NCBI GenBank assembly: GCA_002311865.1
Contig: DBZV01000125.1
Span: 6,488 to 15,226 of the forward strand
Direction: 5' to 3'
Source of the DNA: Dehalococcoidia bacterium UBA1151
Lineage (GTDB): Bacteria; Chloroflexota; Dehalococcoidia; Lucifugimonadales; Lucifugimonadaceae
DNA: 8,739 bases
A program made the position numbers and the translations under genes. Positions 5,814 to 8,739 of this stretch are shown piece by piece; within the stretch, counting starts at the first letter, position 1, and each line of letters starts with the position of its first letter. The notes beneath the pieces were generated by a model that was given only the letters and a program-made list of their open reading frames with translations, was not told where the DNA came from and searched no databases.

Positions 5814-8588
5814 CTAATCGCCCGCGGCCACCGCATCCTCTGCCACGGCCAGCTTCGTTACCTTCACGGCACATGCCTTGAACTCTGGCGTCTCCGTGAT
5901 GAAGTCGTAGGCATCACTGGTTAGGACGTTGGTCATAGTCGATTCCGGGAACGCGAAACTCATGAATATCGTGCCCGGAGGCGACACGTCCGTGATCTTT
6001 GCGTGGACCGTCACCACCCCGCGGCGGGTAGCAACCTCAATGACTTCCTCATCCTCAATGCCCAGCACATCGGCATCGTGCGGGCTGATCTCCGCCCACT
6101 CGTGCGGGACCAGCAGCTCGAAACCATCGACGCGGCCCGTCTGCGTGCCTGTGTGGTACGTAGAGCGCCGCCGCCCCGTTGTGAGTACGTACGGATACTC
6201 CTCGTCCGGCTCCTCTGCCGGTGCGATGTGGTCGACCGGTGCGAAGAAGCCCGGAACGCCTTCCCCCGACTCAAACTCTTCCTTATGCAGATACTCCGTT
6301 CCGGGATGGTCCGGCGTTGGACACGGCCACTGCAGGCCGCCCTCCTTATCGAGCCGCTCGTAGCTGATGCCGGCCAGGATGGGCGCCACGCTGGCGATCT
6401 CATCCCAGATTTCGGATGCAGTGGTCATCGTCTGCGGATAGCCCATCGCCTCGAACATATCGAGCAGGATGCGCCAGTCCTCACGCGCCTCGCCGGGCGG
6501 CTCAACTGCCTTCCGAACTCGCTGCACGCGCCGTTCGCTGTTAGAAAATGTGCCTTCTGATTCAGCGAACGCCGCAGCGGGGAACACGACATCTGCAAGT
6601 TGTGCCGTGTCCGTCAGGAAGATGTCCTGCACCACCACAAACTCGCACGCTTCAATCGCGCGTCGGGAGTGGTTGGCGTGAGCGTCAGACGCAATAGAGT
6701 TCTCGCCCATGATGTAGAGCGCTTTCACACGGCCGCGAATCATCTGGTCGAGCGCCGTGATCTTCGTGATGCCGCGTCGCTTCGGCAAAGGCGATCCCCA
6801 TGCTGCCTCAAACTTCTCGCGCACTCCCGGCCGCTCAACCTTCTGGTAGCCGGGAAGATCGGTCGGCAGCGCACCCATATCGCTGGCGCCCTGCACGTTG
6901 TTCTGGCCTCGCAGCGGATTTACGCCCGCGCTGCGTTGGCCAAAGTTGCCGCACAGCATCGCTAGATTTGAGACCGCCTGGACGTTGTGAGAGCCGCACG
7001 AGTGCTCGGTGATTCCCAGCGTGTAGCAGACAGCAGCTTTCGGCGATGCTTCGGCATACTCACGTGCTGTATCGATGATGTCCTGCGCGGATACGCCGGT
7101 AATGCGCTCGGCGTACTCCGGCGTGTACATATCCAGGTGCGCCGCCAGCCCTTCGAAACCCTCAGTCTTACGGTCGATGTACGACTGATCGTAGAGGCCC
7201 TCTTTGATTATCACATGGCACATGGCGTTGAGCAGCGCAATATCAGTGCCAATTTTCGGCTGCATGTGGCGGGTGGCCCATTTGGTCAACTCGATCTTGC
7301 GTGGATCGACGACCGTGAGCTTGGCGCCCTTGCGCACGGCTTTCTTCATACGGAGTGCGATCACCGGATGTGTTTCTGTGGTGTTGGAGCCAAGCACAAG
7401 CAGGTAGTCGGTGTCGCCAAGCTCCTCGATGGAGTTGCTCATAGCTCCCTTACCCACCAGGACCGCCAGACCGGCGACCGTTGGGGCATGTCAGGTACGA
7501 GAGCAGTTATCGATGTTGTTCGTCCCCACCGCCACTCTGGCGAACTTCTGCATCAGGTAGTTCGACTCAGACGTAACCCGCGCAGAGGCCCACAACACCA
7601 GCGAGTCAGGCCCATCGGTATCTTTGTAATGCTGGAACTTCGACGCGACCAGCGATATCGCCTCGTCCCAGCTCGCGGGCTGCAGTTCACCGTCTTTCCG
7701 GATCAGCGGCGTGGTCAGGCGATCGGCGCTCTTCACGAAGTCCCATGAACCAAACTGGCCCTTCACGCACAACGAACCCTGGGACGGCGCGGTGAAATCT
7801 GGCTCGGAGCCTTTCAGTTCGCCATCCTGTGTAAGCAGCTCAATTCCGCAGCCAACGCCGCAGTACGGGCAGATCGTCTTCGTGCGCTCGAGTTTTTCCG
7901 CAATTGTTGTGCCAACGATCTTCTTGTTCGTCAATGCGCCCGTCGGGCAGGTGTTGATGCACTGACCACAGAACGTGCAAGGACTCTTCAGAAGCTCATT
8001 GTCGAAGAACGAGAAAATCTTGGATTCCTGCGAGCGGCCATCAACGGTGATAGCACCAGCCATCTCCCAGTCATTGCAGACGTTGGTGCAGCGGAAGCAG
8101 CCTATGCAGAAGTCGTAATCACGTTGAATAAATGGGTTCGGGTCCGGGGCTTTTTCACGAGGAGTGATTGGATTCAACCAGCCCGCATCAGCCCCATACT
8201 CGTCGGTTGCGGAGTGAAACTCGCACTTGTTGAACGATAGACACTGTGGACACTCCGCCTGCGGTCCGGTCTCCGACAACAGCATATCGAGAATTGTGCG
8301 CCGATACTCTTTCAGCGAGTCCGAGTGCGTCGTGACCTTCATGTTGGGCTGCTGGAACGCCGTACACGACGCCACCTGCTCAATGCGCCCATCAACCTCC
8401 ACGTCTACGAGGCACATCCGGCACGTACCCTGGGGCTCAAGGCGCGACTCATAGCACAGCGTGGGAACGTCGAAACCGGCCTCGCGGAGTGCGCCAAGAA
8501 CCCTGCCGCCCTCGGAATACGGAACAGACCGCCCGTTCACTTCGAGCAGGGCTTCTGTGACTGTCTCAGACGGAGTCGTGGCGTTCAT
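5814..8588 (-). CDS. fdhA: Selenocysteine-containing formate dehydrogenase alpha subunit (single gene read through UGA)
   Basis: Molybdenum/tungsten bis-MGD enzyme of 924 residues that interconverts formate and CO2. Domains in order are: a 2Fe-2S domain (C45, C56, C59, C75); a NuoG-like cluster region (C113, C116, C122); two ferredoxin 4Fe-4S motifs (C161/C164/C167/C171 and C204/C207/C210/C214); the 4Fe-4S site of the catalytic domain (C240, C243, C247, C274, then the conserved Lys in CVKG); the active site NCSRT-U-HAPTVAGL with Sec366 and His367; GVNPLRGQNNVQGASDMGALP with the conserved Arg560; and a C-terminal molybdopterin-dinucleotide domain from YPYVLTTGR (about 798). The in-frame UGA at 7493-7491 is read as Sec. 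The frame is identical on both sides and no residue is missing. The N-terminal layout matches NAD- or ferredoxin-linked cytoplasmic enzymes, and I saw no signal peptide. The gene follows fhs by 21 bp. The ATG at 8588 has no ribosome binding site. Confidence 0.95.
7451..7493 (-). promoter_or_regulatory. Bacterial SECIS element and Sec UGA codon in fdhA
   Basis: The UGA at 7493-7491 is followed by a hairpin inside the coding sequence. CGCC (7476-7473) pairs with GGCG (7467-7464) around the loop GGUCU (7472-7468). Weaker pairs extend the stem (G-U, G-C, A-U and C-G pairs with mismatches) down to about 7454. The U at 7477 sits where the bulged U of the E. coli fdhF element lies, counted from the UGA, and the GGUCU loop has the same offset there as I recall it. 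This is the site expected to recruit SelB-GTP-Sec-tRNA. Confidence 0.85.
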
Positions 8589-8595
8589 GGCATCG

Positions 8596-8601
8596 ATTAT
8601 A
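8596..8601 (-). promoter_or_regulatory. Putative -10 box of fdhA in the fhs-fdhA gap
   Basis: A perfect TATAAT (minus strand, 8601-8596) lies 7 nt before the fdhA ATG, inside the 21-bp gap after fhs. No good -35 hexamer is seen at 16-18 nt. It could give a leaderless fdhA transcript in addition to read-through from fhs. No Shine-Dalgarno sequence is present in the gap. Confidence 0.4.
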
Positions 8602-8609
8602 TGCGTCGG

Positions 8610-8739
8610 CTACGTACCAAGCAGCCCCACAACCTCGCCACTTTCAAGCAGATCGATGTCCAGGGCGTTCGGTTTCGATGGCAATCCAGGCAGCGTGATG
8701 ATGTCGCCAGCCAGCATGATGAACTGTTTCGCACCCGCC
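8610..8739 (-). CDS. fhs: Formate-tetrahydrofolate ligase, C-terminal fragment cut by the window edge
   Basis: A minus-strand frame is open from the window edge to a TAG at 8612-8610 and encodes 42 residues. The segment FIMLAGDIITLPGLPSKPNA, followed by LDIDLLESGEVVGLL, matches the highly conserved end of 10-formyl-THF synthetase (typically GDIMTMPGLPK-P-A...IDID..G.I.GL). The enzyme makes 10-formyl-THF from formate, THF and ATP in the cytoplasm, feeding the methyl branch of the Wood-Ljungdahl pathway, purine synthesis and formyl-Met-tRNA. It lies 21 bp upstream of fdhA on the same strand, so the two probably share a transcript. The catalytic part of the protein is outside the window. The call rests on the terminal motif only. 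Confidence 0.8.
   Translation of the reverse strand, partial: AGAKQFIMLAGDIITLPGLPSKPNALDIDLLESGEVVGLLGT

Noticed and set aside
6987..7748. 253-residue + strand ORF
   Set aside because: It is antisense to the highly conserved centre of fdhA, and its Arg/His-rich translation has no recognisable domain.
5814..8588. fdhA read as a pseudogene or as two separate genes
   Set aside because: The frame is unbroken, the UGA is exactly at the catalytic Sec position, a SECIS-type hairpin follows, and all downstream conserved motifs are intact.

Overview
The window looks like ordinary bacterial chromosome of moderately high GC. It holds seven protein genes, two of them cut by the window edges. The + strand carries, in order: the 3' part of an RND/MMPL-family membrane exporter, glutamyl-tRNA synthetase (gltX), ribosomal protein S21 (rpsU), the glutamine amidotransferase subunit of FGAM synthase (purQ), and an HpcH/HpaI-type aldolase. 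The - strand carries a large molybdenum/tungsten formate dehydrogenase (fdhA) and, at the right edge, the last 42 codons of formate-tetrahydrofolate ligase (fhs). I see no tRNA, rRNA, CRISPR array or insertion sequence, and no sign of recent transfer.

The main result is that the formate dehydrogenase is a selenoprotein. Conceptual translation with the standard code breaks it into two ORFs (8588-7491 and 7457-5814), but they share one frame. The only interruption is a UGA at 7493-7491, exactly at the catalytic Cys/Sec position (NCSRT-U-HAPTVAGL). Downstream of the UGA is a hairpin with a GGUCU apical loop. As I recall the Escherichia coli fdhF sequence, the loop and a bulged U sit at the same distances from the UGA there. 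The gene should be read as one 924-residue protein containing selenocysteine, not as a pseudogene or two genes. The host must then have selenocysteine machinery (SelA, SelB, SelC, SelD) elsewhere.

The fhs fragment ends 21 bp upstream of fdhA on the same strand. The two genes therefore form a formate node: FdhA interconverts formate and CO2, and Fhs loads formate onto tetrahydrofolate, as in the methyl branch of the Wood-Ljungdahl pathway or in C1 assimilation and oxidation. FdhA has a NuoG-like iron-sulfur N-terminus and would normally pass electrons to NuoE/NuoF-like or other partner subunits. None lies downstream of it here, where the convergent aldolase gene begins after 20 bp.

The + strand genes are mostly separately expressed housekeeping genes. 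rpsU has its own plausible promoter and a strong intrinsic terminator. gltX, purQ and fdhA lack a Shine-Dalgarno sequence but have a -10-like hexamer 6-8 nt before the ATG, which suggests leaderless mRNAs. rpsU and the aldolase have normal ribosome binding sites, and these move both starts downstream of the longest ORF.

Taxonomy can only be inferred. Leaderless-type starts, an S21 protein, a COG1033-like exporter and a Sec-containing FdhA beside Fhs would fit Chloroflexota (for example Dehalococcoidia-like lineages), but this is a low-confidence guess from gene style alone.
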